12,151 nt of DNA, from positions 1-12,151 of the forward strand of contig CALCEM010000003.1 of NCBI GenBank assembly GCA_937900285.1. Reading direction: 5' to 3'. Under the pieces are notes generated by a model that saw nothing but the letters and a program-made list of their open reading frames with translations, was not told where the DNA came from and did no database searches. Below, one piece after another: positions 1 to 7,965 of this stretch (position 1 is its first letter; each line of letters begins with the position of its first letter). This DNA is from an uncultured Fretibacterium sp. (GTDB lineage Bacteria > Synergistota > Synergistia > Synergistales > Aminobacteriaceae). The position numbers and the translations under genes are program-made.

Positions 1-41
1 TGTAGCCGTGACTGGAGTTCAGACGTGTGCTCTTCCGATCT
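1..41. other. Illumina TruSeq adapter contamination (index 11)
   Basis: These bases are not genomic. Positions 8-41 match the Illumina multiplexing adapter/index primer that begins GTGACTGGAGTTC and ends CTCTTCCGATCT. Positions 2-7 (GTAGCC) are the reverse complement of TruSeq index 11 (GGCTAC), and position 1 is the last base of the preceding P7 segment. On the minus strand this is the classic read-through order: A-tail, AGATCGGAAGAGC, and so on. It gives the neighbouring reading frame the false C-terminal peptide EIGRAHV, a known adapter-derived artefact. True sequence starts at 42. The match is from memory of the adapter sequence and is essentially complete. Confidence 0.97.
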
Positions 42-1173
42 CACTGAGATCTATTTCTTTACCATCATAAGTTTGAGATTCGCTCTTATCTTCTGCAGGT
101 CTCGCATAATAAGGCATTATAGATGATGTACTGTTCTCGATGGCTGCTTTAAAAGGCGGGAGATGATATTTTTCAAGTGAACCTTCAGTCGCATAAACAT
201 TCCATTGACCTAACTCGTAATGAGGATCAAAACCGTTTTCACGCGCTCCGCCTCCGGGAAAATGTTTTGTTGTGAGAGCTATACCATCAGCTTCAAGACC
301 TTCCTCACCTTGAAAACCTTTAATAACGCGGGCTATAGCATCTTTTACGAAGTCAGTGCGCTCGCCAAATGTACCGTAAGCACGTTGCCAACGAGGATCG
401 GTTACAACATCAGCCATATACATATAACCTTTTCTGATGCCTGTAGCGTTCCATTCTTTGCGGGCTATTTCGGCAAAATCCGTAATCAGTTGAGCATCTC
501 CGCCTTTTTTAATATCACCTAAAGCAGCGGCAGCAAGTCCTAAAGTTCCCGGCCATGTTGAAAAAACTCCTGATGCGTCGTTCATTCCAAATGTCATTTG
601 TCCGTTTTCGTTACGGCTGTTTGAGGTTATAACGACTGGAATGCCATTGTCGGTACTTTCTGCGAGCTGTTGTAATGCGTTGTTCCATTTTGCGATATTT
701 TCGGGCGAGATGTTATCTCTAAATATAAAACGGCGCAAATGTAAATCATTAATGGCTGTCGTCGTTCCATAAACGTAACTTGTTCCGAACATAGATGTTT
801 TTTCGCCTGTAAATTCGTCTAATATTCCTCCCATTGAAGTATCTTCAGCGGAAGATGAAACAAAACCGGAAGTCCTGTCGCCAATGATCATTAAACCTAA
901 CTTTTCATCAACTGTCATTCTGTTAATTAAATCTTCGACTCGTTTATCAACATCAAGCTCCCAATTTTCAAACGGATCTACTACACCGTTGCGATTTGAA
1001 TCACGATAATATTTATCGCCGCTTTTTATTGCGTCTTTGGCAGTAGTGCCGATTGTTGGGCCGTTGGTGTTTGTTTTGAAAACGGGTTCAATGTAATCAA
1101 CACCGTAAACACTTGGGACAAAACTTAAAACCATAACGCCAATTAATAAAACAACGAATGCACGATGTTTCAT
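42..1173 (-). CDS. Glycoside hydrolase family 3 protein, N-terminal part (3' end missing)
   Basis: This is the first 377 residues of a secreted GH3 beta-glycosidase (beta-glucosidase/xylosidase type) that would release sugars from glycans outside the cytoplasm. Residues 1-24 form a signal peptide: Lys/Arg near the N-terminus, a hydrophobic core, and a likely cut after VYG. Residues 54-95 carry the family's opening block (YYRDSNRNGVVDPFENWEL, then RMTVDEKLGLM). The GH3 barrel motifs DPRWQRAYGTFGE (259-271) and KHFPGGG (303-309) follow. The gene stops at the adapter junction shortly before the expected catalytic Asp, so the nucleophile and the C-terminal domain are not in the window. I chose the ATG at 1173 because the signal peptide starts there and a G-rich Shine-Dalgarno (AGAGGGGGG) lies about 12 bases upstream. 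The GTG at 1221 would add an unlikely N-terminal tail. The gene is divergent from the ATPase operon and has no evident functional link to it. The substrate cannot be read from this fragment. Confidence 0.9.
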
Positions 1174-1185
1174 AATGTAAAGAAG

Positions 1186-1210
1186 CCCCCCTCTGTTAAA
1201 TTTTGGGGGT
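1186..1210 (-). promoter_or_regulatory. Hairpin covering the GH3 ribosome binding site
   Basis: On the minus strand ACCCCC (1210-1205) can pair with GGGGG(G) (1191-1186) around a 13-base A/T-rich loop. The 3' arm is the G-run that serves as the GH3 Shine-Dalgarno, so folding would hide the ribosome binding site. A role in translational control is inference. The best promoter candidate would start transcription near 1205, in which case the 5' arm would be mostly untranscribed and the hairpin might not form. On the plus strand the same hairpin is followed by TATTTTT and resembles a terminator. Confidence 0.3.
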
Positions 1211-1211
1211 A

Positions 1212-1240
1212 TTTTTAGCACACAACAAAAAAAATATCAA
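1212..1240 (-). promoter_or_regulatory. Candidate promoter of the GH3 gene
   Basis: The minus strand shows TTGATA (1240-1235), a 17-base spacer, then TAAAAA (1217-1212) preceded by TGC, an extended -10 pattern. It lies about 40 bases upstream of the chosen GH3 start. The region is very A/T-rich, so chance matches are likely. Confidence 0.35.
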
Positions 1241-1273
1241 ACAATAAAAATTCTCATTCAGGGTTTTTATTTA

Positions 1274-1301
1274 TTGAATGTAATATTTTTTTTATTATAA
1301 T
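1274..1301 (+). promoter_or_regulatory. Candidate sigma-70-type promoter of the V-ATPase operon
   Basis: TTGAAT (1274-1279), a 16-base spacer and a perfect TATAAT (1296-1301) stand 62 bases before the first ATPase start codon. The predicted transcription start is near 1308, giving a leader of about 55 bases. The region 1222-1349 holds no gene and no other structure that I can see. Confidence 0.5.
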
Positions 1302-1363
1302 AATTCCGTTCTTATAGCTTTTCGTTTTATTAAAAATTTTGTTTGGACTGGAGGTGTAATTTC

Positions 1364-1699
1364 ATGGCTGAAAATTCTACGATCGCCGAGATTAAAGCTG
1401 CTGAAACTCAGGCTGCAAACGCTGTGCAAAAAGCTCGTGAGGATGCTGCAAAAAAATTAAGTCGCGCAAGTGCTGATGCTGAAAATTCTTTGAAGGAAGC
1501 TCGCCAAAATTCTGCCCGTCAATTTAGGGAAAAAATTCGTAAGGCCGAAGAAGCCGCAGAAAATAACGCAAAAGAATTATTAGCAAAAAGCGAAAAGGAC
1601 GCAAATGCCTTTTATGCTAAGAATAAAGACAAAATTTCTGCAACAGCCTCATGGATAACGGAAGAGGTGATGAAAAAATATGGCAGTAAGCAGGCTTAA
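1364..1699 (+). CDS. ntpF: V-type ATPase peripheral-stalk subunit G/H (NtpF-like)
   Basis: This is a 111-residue protein, highly charged and rich in Ala, Lys and Glu, that reads as one long helix (heptad-like stretch from about residue 8 to 85). It matches the small peripheral-stalk subunit that pairs with subunit E to hold the catalytic head still against the rotor. The start at 1364 is set by GGAGGTG at 1350-1356, nine bases upstream. An in-frame start further upstream (1343) lacks this site. It is the first gene of the operon and overlaps the next gene by 20 bases. Naming differs between schemes (NtpF in E. hirae, G or H in V/A-ATPase nomenclature). Low-complexity coiled coils are weak family evidence by themselves, but size and position in the ntp order make the call firm. 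Confidence 0.85.
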   Translation: MAENSTIAEIKAAETQAANAVQKAREDAAKKLSRASADAENSLKEARQNSARQFREKIRKAEEAAENNAKELLAKSEKDANAFYAKNKDKISATASWITEEVMKKYGSKQA

Positions 1700-3680
1700 A
1701 AAAGCAGAACTCTATTATCATAAATCCTTAAGCGATCAAGTTGCCGGGATTTTACAGGAGTCCGGAGCATGTCAAATAATTGGAACTGAAGAAAATTCAT
1801 CAGCCCCTAAAGAAATGACGGAACAATTAAATTTAAGCTCCGAATATTTGGCCGACGTTAGATATTTAATGCGAACTTTAACGCCGTATTTTAATGATCC
1901 CGTTCCTGCTCTCGATAGAATGCTCGGTGAACGTCCTGAAGTTAGTATGCAGGATTTAAAAAATTTATCGGCTGAGAAGGATTTAAAAAATTTATGCGAG
2001 ATCGTCAGAAATAATGAGCACGGTTTGGCTGAAGTTAAATTAGAATTGTCGCAGGCTAAAGCAAATTTAAACCTTCTCGAAAATTTAAAATTCTTCCCGT
2101 TTCAATTGTCGATCGTGACAGAAGGCACTAAAACAGTAAAAGGACTCGTCGGAAGCGTAAAATTTGAAAATCTTGCAGGCTTAAAAGGTGCGCTCGGAGA
2201 TTTTTCAAAATATGCTAAAGAGACCGAGCTTGTTATATCTGATTACGATGAGAAAAAAAATCCTCAAGAAGTTTACGCAGGGTTAATTTATTCGGTGGAC
2301 ATTGAGAAGGAAGTTTTAGAATTATGCGCTAAAAACGGTTTGTCATTGATTGACGTGCCGGCAGAATTTAAGGACACTGCGCAGAATGAAACTGAAAAAT
2401 TAAATTTATTGATCTCAGAATCAGAAAAGCGCGAAAACGATTTAATTTCTACGCTGAAAGATTTAGCTTCCGAAAATATGCCGGACATTCAAAAATTATC
2501 GGATTATTACAACAGCATGGCCGGGCGTTATCAGGAAATGTCCAGATCATTGGATACTGAATGCACGATGCTGACGAGATTTTGGATTCCGACACAAGAG
2601 GCAGAAAAATTAAAAGCTAAACTCGAAGCAATAAGCCCGGAAATTGAATTAAATTATTCTGATCCTGCACCTGATGAAGAGCCGCCGACGTTGTTAAATA
2701 ATGGTAGCTTAGTCAGGCCGTTTAATATTTTGACTGAATTATATTCGCCCCCAGTTTACAGAGGAATAGACCCAACGCCATTATTAGCGCCGTTCTTCTG
2801 GCTATTTTTCGGGATGTGCTTGGGCGATGCAGGGTACGCTCTTGTAATGATGGGAACAATTTGGTTTGTGTTCAGGAAATATAAAAAAATTCCGCTTGGG
2901 ATCAAAGATTTTATAATGTTATTTGCGTTTGCTTCGGTGTCAACGTTCATATATGGAATAATTTCCGGTAGCTTCTTCGGTAATTTTATAGACAGCTTTG
3001 TCCCGATTTTGGTTCCGTTAAAAAATTCGTTGATGCTTGTTGATCCGATGACAAACCCGATGCAGGTTTTAGGAATTTCGTTATTGCTCGGAGTAATTCA
3101 TTTAATGTTTGGATTATTGATCGCAGCATTTGATAAATTCCGTCATGGCGAAGTTATAGACGCGATCGGAAATGATTTATCGTGGTTCTTTTTGATCGTT
3201 GGATTATGTTTATTTGGAGTTGGATTCGGCGGAATGTTGCCACCGCACTTTACGGATATAGGGCGCGCAATGGCAATAATTGGAGCAGTCGTAATATTTT
3301 TATACGCCGGAAAAGGTAAGCCCGGGATATTCAGTAAAATTATTTCCGGATTTTTAGCATTATACGGATCGACATCATATTTAGGAGATATTTTAAGTTA
3401 CAGCCGTTTATTAGCTTTAGGATTTGGTTCTGCAGTTATCGGAATGGTAATAAATCTTTTAGGCGGATTGGCTGCGGATATTCCTTATATTGGTTGGGTG
3501 GTCGCTGTAATAGTAATAGTAGGCGGACACATTTTCAGCATTTTAATTAATTTACTTGGAGCATTTGTGCACCCCTTAAGGCTTCAATATGTCGAATTTT
3601 TCGGCAAATTTTATACAGGTGGCGGAGAAAGTTTTACGCCGTTAAAGCTCTCACAGGAATTTGTAACAGTGAAAGCGTAA
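1680..3680 (+). CDS. ntpI: V-type ATPase membrane stator subunit I (subunit a)
   Basis: This 666-residue protein is the membrane stator that provides the ion half-channels next to the K-subunit rotor ring. Residues 1 to about 360 form the soluble arm that anchors the peripheral stalks. Residues 367 to about 628 hold roughly seven hydrophobic segments. The signature SYSRLLALG contains R576, at the place of the essential arginine of the family, which faces the rotor carboxylate. HPLRLQYVEFFGKFY (631-645) is the usual C-terminal signature. The ATG at 1680 overlaps the preceding gene by 20 bases and has a purine-rich site (GAGGTG, 1664-1669) at good distance, which suggests translational coupling. 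Length and motif order are normal and nothing is missing. Confidence 0.96.
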   Translation: MAVSRLKKAELYYHKSLSDQVAGILQESGACQIIGTEENSSAPKEMTEQLNLSSEYLADVRYLMRTLTPYFNDPVPALDRMLGERPEVSMQDLKNLSAEKDLKNLCEIVRNNEHGLAEVKLELSQAKANLNLLENLKFFPFQLSIVTEGTKTVKGLVGSVKFENLAGLKGALGDFSKYAKETELVISDYDEKKNPQEVYAGLIYSVDIEKEVLELCAKNGLSLIDVPAEFKDTAQNETEKLNLLISESEKRENDLISTLKDLASENMPDIQKLSDYYNSMAGRYQEMSRSLDTECTMLTRFWIPTQEAEKLKAKLEAISPEIELNYSDPAPDEEPPTLLNNGSLVRPFNILTELYSPPVYRGIDPTPLLAPFFWLFFGMCLGDAGYALVMMGTIWFVFRKYKKIPLGIKDFIMLFAFASVSTFIYGIISGSFFGNFIDSFVPILVPLKNSLMLVDPMTNPMQVLGISLLLGVIHLMFGLLIAAFDKFRHGEVIDAIGNDLSWFFLIVGLCLFGVGFGGMLPPHFTDIGRAMAIIGAVVIFLYAGKGKPGIFSKIISGFLALYGSTSYLGDILSYSRLLALGFGSAVIGMVINLLGGLAADIPYIGWVVAVIVIVGGHIFSILINLLGAFVHPLRLQYVEFFGKFYTGGGESFTPLKLSQEFVTVKA

Positions 3681-3716
3681 AAAAAAATTTAAAAAAAGGA
3701 GACGTGTAAACTCATC

Positions 3717-4199
3717 ATGGAATTACTCGGATTATCACTCGCATTATTCGGAGCAGCTCTCGCAGCGGCATTATCTGGAATTGGTTCAGCAATGGGTATA
3801 GGAATCGCAGGAGGTTCAGCAGCCGGAGTCATGACAGAAGATCCAAATAAATTCGGTTCATGCTTAATTCTTCAGGCATTACCCGGAACGCAGGGAATTT
3901 ACGGATTATTAATTGCATTTTTCGTATTAAATAAATTAGGTTTACTTGGTGGAGCTGGAGCAGTTGCATTAAATTGGAATCAGGGTTTACAGATTTTTGC
4001 TTCATGTTTGCCTATAGCAATAGTCGGATGGATTTCAGCAATTTGGCAGGGCAGAACTTCAGCGGCATCGATTCAAATGATTTCAAAGAAGCCCGAAGCA
4101 ATGGGTAAAGCAATAATCCTCCCTGCAATGGTTGAAACTTACGCGGTTCTTGCTCTTCTTACGAGTATATTAATGCTCATGGGAGTTCAGGTAGGATAA
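3717..4199 (+). CDS. ntpK: V-type ATPase rotor-ring subunit K (proteolipid, Na+-type)
   Basis: This 160-residue protein has four membrane helices arranged as two homologous hairpins; copies of it form the ion-carrying rotor ring. The ion-binding carboxylate is E140 in VETYA of the last helix. The first hairpin has LPGTQGIYG (55-63) where a second carboxylate could stand, so there is one carboxylate per four helices, the arrangement associated with ATP-driven pumping. L55, T58, Q59, Y62, Q111 and E140 line up with the Na+-coordinating residues of E. hirae NtpK (L61, T64, Q65, Y68, Q110, E139), so sodium is the likely ion. Residue identities are seen; coupling to Na+ is inferred from the family. 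The start at 3717 follows AGGAG (3697-3701) with a long spacing of about 15 bases; no better start exists, because the nearer GTG is followed at once by a stop. Confidence 0.96.
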   Translation: MELLGLSLALFGAALAAALSGIGSAMGIGIAGGSAAGVMTEDPNKFGSCLILQALPGTQGIYGLLIAFFVLNKLGLLGGAGAVALNWNQGLQIFASCLPIAIVGWISAIWQGRTSAASIQMISKKPEAMGKAIILPAMVETYAVLALLTSILMLMGVQVG

Positions 4200-4217
4200 T
4201 CGGGCGGGTGATATTAA

Positions 4218-4796
4218 ATGTCGCTTGCTGATATAAAAAATAAAATAAAAGCAGATTCTCAGGCGCAAATTAAAAAAATTGAATCCGAGAACGATGACAA
4301 AGTACGCGAGATCAGCCGTAAAGCTAACGCCGAAATAAAAGAAGTTCAGGATTCATACGCCGCAAGACTTGCAAAGGAAGAACCGGAAGTTTTACGTCGT
4401 CGCGAAATAGTTGCAGGACTTGACGCGAAAAGAATAGATCTCGGAATGCGTCAAAAATTAGTCGGTGAAGCATTCGCAACAAGTTTAAAACAAATGGTGA
4501 ACATGGCTCCCGATCAATATGTAAGGTTCGCGGATAAATTAGTCTCTCAGGCCAGCACGACCGGTAAAGAAGTTATATTTGTCGGCAAAAATGAAAAACA
4601 TCTTGATCAGCGTTGGATCGACGGTTATAACGCAAGTCATAAGACTTCATTGACGATTTCGCCTGAAAAATTAGACATAGCCGGCGGATTTGTTTTGCGT
4701 AATGACAGGATTGACACAAATTGCTCTTGGGAAATGTTAATCGCGGATATTCGCGCAGACATTGAGACAGAAGTTGCTAAAAAGCTGTTTGCTTAA
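4218..4796 (+). CDS. ntpE: V-type ATPase peripheral-stalk subunit E
   Basis: This 192-residue protein fits subunit E, the partner of the small G/H subunit in the peripheral stalks that link subunit I to the A3B3 head. Residues 1 to about 65 are a charged helix (ADIKNKIKADSQAQIKKIE and onward), and the rest has the mixed alpha/beta composition of the family's C-terminal domain, ending in a segment (DIRADIETEVAKKLF) typical of it. It begins 18 bases after the K gene, with GGGTG before the ATG. Length is normal. The call rests on architecture, composition and operon position more than on unique motifs. Confidence 0.88.
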   Translation: MSLADIKNKIKADSQAQIKKIESENDDKVREISRKANAEIKEVQDSYAARLAKEEPEVLRRREIVAGLDAKRIDLGMRQKLVGEAFATSLKQMVNMAPDQYVRFADKLVSQASTTGKEVIFVGKNEKHLDQRWIDGYNASHKTSLTISPEKLDIAGGFVLRNDRIDTNCSWEMLIADIRADIETEVAKKLFA

Positions 4797-4810
4797 AGGG
4801 GGTGTCCGCT

Positions 4811-5812
4811 GTGAGTTATGTTTACACAGTGGCTCGGCTTCGTGGAATGGAAAATAATTTACTCGATGCCGGATTTTTCTCCAGATTAATGGACAGTCCA
4901 GGAATTGAAGAAGCGTTAAGAGCTTTGGGCGAGACTTCTTATTCTCAGTGGTTGAGCCAATCAAATAATAATTTTGATAAAGCAATTGACGCGGAGATGT
5001 TAGCGACCTGCGAGGAGTTAGCGCAATTTGTTCCGGATAGAGAATTATTGACAATTTTCAGAATGCCGTATGATTTTCATAACGTGAAAGTTTTATTAAA
5101 GGGCTTGTTTAAAGTTCGTGGCGGAGATTCTGAGGGTCGCAGATATGATTTATTATCGAAATTAGGAACGATTAACACCGATGAATTAACGGAAGCTGTT
5201 GAAACTGAGGAATATGGATTTTTGCCATATGGTTTAACTGATTTAATTCCCCAGTGCTGGACGTTGTGGGATCAGACGAAAAACGCTCAAGCCGTCGAAT
5301 TAATAATTGATCACGGAATGTTTAAAGCGATGTTAAAAGTTGCAGAAGATTTAAATATTCCAGATGTGATTAACTGGGTAAAATTTAAAATTGACGCTGA
5401 AAATTTACGCAGTGCTATAAGATTAGCCAGAATGAAATATGATGCGAACAAAGCATTAACATTTTTTCATGACGGCGGAAATATTCGTGCTGATGACATG
5501 GCGAAATTATTAAACGAACCTCAAGAGACTTGGAGCAGAATTTTATCTCACACTGACATCGGGAAAGTTTTAAGCGCGTTGAACGAGGCAGGAGATTTAA
5601 AAATAGCATTATCCGAAGTGACGAAATCTCTTGATGAATATCTTGTGAAAGTTTTGGAGAGTGCAAAATATTCGATGGATGCTCCTGCGAATGTTTTATT
5701 ATATTTGCTCACTAAAGAAGCAGAAACCCGTAATATGCGCGTTGCATTAGTCTGCGTGGCTGGCGGACTTGATCGCGAATTTGGAAGGAGGCTTTTATCT
5801 CATGTCGGATAA
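4811..5812 (+). CDS. ntpC: V-type ATPase subunit C (subunit d, shaft-to-ring connector)
   Basis: This 333-residue soluble, mostly helical protein connects the central shaft (D and F) to the rotor ring. It opens with SYVYTVARLRGMENNLLD, close to the family's usual N-terminus. I chose the GTG at 4811 because AAAGGGGG (4795-4802) lies eight bases before it and the family start pattern begins there. The in-frame GTG at 4802 would sit inside that ribosome binding site. The gene starts 14 bases after the stop of subunit E, and its last 11 bases overlap the start of subunit F. No catalytic motifs are expected and none is seen. Confidence 0.92.
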   Translation: MSYVYTVARLRGMENNLLDAGFFSRLMDSPGIEEALRALGETSYSQWLSQSNNNFDKAIDAEMLATCEELAQFVPDRELLTIFRMPYDFHNVKVLLKGLFKVRGGDSEGRRYDLLSKLGTINTDELTEAVETEEYGFLPYGLTDLIPQCWTLWDQTKNAQAVELIIDHGMFKAMLKVAEDLNIPDVINWVKFKIDAENLRSAIRLARMKYDANKALTFFHDGGNIRADDMAKLLNEPQETWSRILSHTDIGKVLSALNEAGDLKIALSEVTKSLDEYLVKVLESAKYSMDAPANVLLYLLTKEAETRNMRVALVCVAGGLDREFGRRLLSHVG

Positions 5813-6134
5813 TAAACCAATGGCGGCAATAGGAAATTATGAGATGACGCTTCCGTTTCAGGCGGTTGGAGTTCGTAGCGTGGTAATAAATTCGGATAAT
5901 CGCAATAAATTTGAGGACATTCTTGAAAAATTAGCCGGAGAAGATTATGCGGTTGTATTTATTCAGGAGGATTTGTTTGTAGAATTCACGCGCAAAGTTG
6001 AAGAGGTAAACGATAAATATAATACGAGCGTTTTACCAGTTCCCGGACCTTCTGGAGCGACTGGGGCTGGATTGGCTTCAATTCGTGGCAGTGTAGAAAA
6101 AGCTGTCGGAATGGATATATTTGCGGAAAGATAA
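5802..6134 (+). CDS. ntpG: V-type ATPase central-stalk subunit F (NtpG in E. hirae naming)
   Basis: This 110-residue protein is the small alpha/beta subunit that binds subunit D in the rotating shaft. The N-terminal stretch (AAIGNYEMTLPFQAVGVRSV) and the later hydrophobic strand (YAVVFIQEDLF) fit the compact fold of the family. The C-terminal part (VPVPGPSGATGAGLASIRG and onward) is the typical end, with a final helix predicted to lie along subunit D. GGAAGGAGG at 5783-5791, ten bases before the ATG at 5802, sets the start. A longer in-frame extension to 5769 lacks such a site. It overlaps subunit C by 11 bases, indicating coupled translation. Confidence 0.92.
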   Translation: MSDNKPMAAIGNYEMTLPFQAVGVRSVVINSDNRNKFEDILEKLAGEDYAVVFIQEDLFVEFTRKVEEVNDKYNTSVLPVPGPSGATGAGLASIRGSVEKAVGMDIFAER

Positions 6135-6171
6135 TAAAGAATGAAAATTAATCGGAGGCTGAAGAAAATAA

Positions 6172-7965
6172 ATGCCTGATAAAAAAGAAGTAAAAGGAGT
6201 AATCGAAAGGATTTCGGGTTCTCTAGTTGTTGCCGGCGGAATGGAAGGAGCAAGCATGCAGGACGTTGTGCACATCGGGGAGCTTGGGCTTGTCGGTGAA
6301 ATTCTTGAAGTAAACGGAGATAAGGCTTCAATACAGGTATACGAGGAGACATCGGGTTTAATGCCTGGTGAGCCTGTTGTGTCAATGGGAGAGCCTTTAA
6401 GCGTAGAACTTGGACCCGGAATTATTGAGCAGTTTTATGACGGTATTCAAAGACCTTTGGAATTAATCGAGAAGGCAGCGAAGAGTCATTTTATTTCAAG
6501 AGGGATCAGCGTTCCGGCTTTGGACAGGTCTAAAAAATGGAAGTTTGAACCAAAAGTAAAAGTCGGCGACGAAGTAATTGCCGGGGATATTTTAGGGACT
6601 GTTCAGGAGACTGTCGTTGTAGAACATAGAATAATGGTTCCAAATGGAGTAAAAGGTAAAGTCGTAAAAATTGAGAGCGGAGAACATACGATCGAAGAAG
6701 TTATAGCAGTTCTCGATGACAACGGCAAAAAATCTGAAATATGCATGTTACAGCGTTGGCCAGTCAGAAGACCGAGACCAGTTGCGAGGAGATTAGCTCC
6801 AAATGTACCGATGACGACGGGGCAGAGAGTAGTTGATGCATTTTTCCCAGTAGCGTTGGGCGGAACTGCTTGCGTTCCCGGACCTTTTGGATCTGGTAAA
6901 ACTGTTATTCAGCATCAGTTTGCAAAATGGGCGCAGGCTCAAATAGTTGTATATGTCGGATGCGGTGAACGTGGAAACGAGATGACGGACGTTTTATTAG
7001 AATTCCCGGAACTCGACGACCCGCAGAGCGGACATCCATTAATGAAGCGTACAACATTGATCGCAAATACTTCAAATATGCCCGTTGCAGCCCGTGAAGC
7101 CAGCGTATACACGGCTATAACTTTGGCTGAATATTATCGCGACATGGGATATTCTGTTGCGTTAATGGCAGATAGTACGAGCCGTTGGGCGGAAGCTTTG
7201 CGCGAAATGTCTGGACGACTTGAAGAAATGCCCGGCGAAGAAGGATATCCGGCATATTTGGGAACGCGTCTCGCAAGTTTTTACGAGAGGGCTGGACGCT
7301 GTATCGTGAACGGTAAAGAGAGCCGCGAAGGTTCAATTACAGTTATAGGAGCGGTATCACCTCCCGGCGGAGATTTATCAGAACCGGTTACGCAGAACAC
7401 GTTACGCGTTACAAAAGTTTTCTGGGGACTTGATGCTAATTTAGCTTATCAAAGACATTTCCCGGCGATCAACTGGCTTTCAAGTTATTCGCTTTATACT
7501 GAGAGGCTTGATGCGTATTGGGATGAAAAATTTGATGATCAATGGAGCGGTTTAAGAGTTGAAGCGATGGGACTCCTTGAGCAGGAAGACCAGTTAAACG
7601 AAGTCGTGAGGCTTGTAGGAATTGATGCGCTTTCACGTGATGAACGTATGGTAATGGAGACAGCTAAATCATTGCGCGAAGACTTTTTGCATCAAAACGC
7701 GTTCCATGAAATAGACACATATGCTTCAATGGAAAAACAGTTTAAAATGTTGCGCACAATTATAAATTTCCATCATCAGGGTTTGGATGCTTTACATAAA
7801 GGCGCGCCGATGACGAAATTATTTAATTTACCAGTCCGCGAACAAATTGCGAGAATGCGTTATCTTGAAGAGAATCAAATTGATCAGATCGACAAATTAG
7901 ATGACGTAATGAAAGAGCAGATCAGCGGAATAGTACCTGTCGGAGGTGATAATAATGCTGCCTAG
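6172..7965 (+). CDS. ntpA: V-type ATPase catalytic subunit A
   Basis: This 597-residue protein is the ATP-hydrolysing subunit; three copies alternate with subunit B in the head. An N-terminal barrel (about 1-75) is followed by the insertion domain special to the V/A-type A subunit (about 110-190), then the nucleotide-binding domain. Visible catalytic elements are the P-loop GPFGSGKT (237-244, with K243 and T244), the catalytic glutamate E266 in GERGNE, and the Walker B aspartate D334 in LMADSTSRWAEALRE. A helical C-terminal domain follows. All key residues are intact and the length is normal. GGAGG (6154-6158) precedes the ATG by about 13 bases, slightly long. The last 11 bases overlap subunit B. 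Confidence 0.98.
   Translation: MPDKKEVKGVIERISGSLVVAGGMEGASMQDVVHIGELGLVGEILEVNGDKASIQVYEETSGLMPGEPVVSMGEPLSVELGPGIIEQFYDGIQRPLELIEKAAKSHFISRGISVPALDRSKKWKFEPKVKVGDEVIAGDILGTVQETVVVEHRIMVPNGVKGKVVKIESGEHTIEEVIAVLDDNGKKSEICMLQRWPVRRPRPVARRLAPNVPMTTGQRVVDAFFPVALGGTACVPGPFGSGKTVIQHQFAKWAQAQIVVYVGCGERGNEMTDVLLEFPELDDPQSGHPLMKRTTLIANTSNMPVAAREASVYTAITLAEYYRDMGYSVALMADSTSRWAEALREMSGRLEEMPGEEGYPAYLGTRLASFYERAGRCIVNGKESREGSITVIGAVSPPGGDLSEPVTQNTLRVTKVFWGLDANLAYQRHFPAINWLSSYSLYTERLDAYWDEKFDDQWSGLRVEAMGLLEQEDQLNEVVRLVGIDALSRDERMVMETAKSLREDFLHQNAFHEIDTYASMEKQFKMLRTIINFHHQGLDALHKGAPMTKLFNLPVREQIARMRYLEENQIDQIDKLDDVMKEQISGIVPVGGDNNAA

Noticed and set aside
220..522. Plus-strand open frame inside the GH3 gene
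   Set aside because: It is antisense to conserved GH3 motifs and shows no recognisable protein features; a shadow of the real gene.
19..1221. 400-residue reading of the GH3 frame
   Set aside because: The first 16 residues come from an unlikely GTG start without a ribosome site, and the last 7 are adapter-derived.
4737..5054. Minus-strand open frame across the E/C junction, and similar minus-strand frames within 2288-2950, 5415-6385, 7115-7336, 8019-8852 and 9732-9935
   Set aside because: All lie opposite well-identified ATPase genes, lack ribosome sites and have no family resemblance.
7946..7954. Upstream GTG as start of subunit B
   Set aside because: It lies within the GGAGGTG ribosome site itself; the ATG at 7955 has correct spacing and the normal N-terminus.
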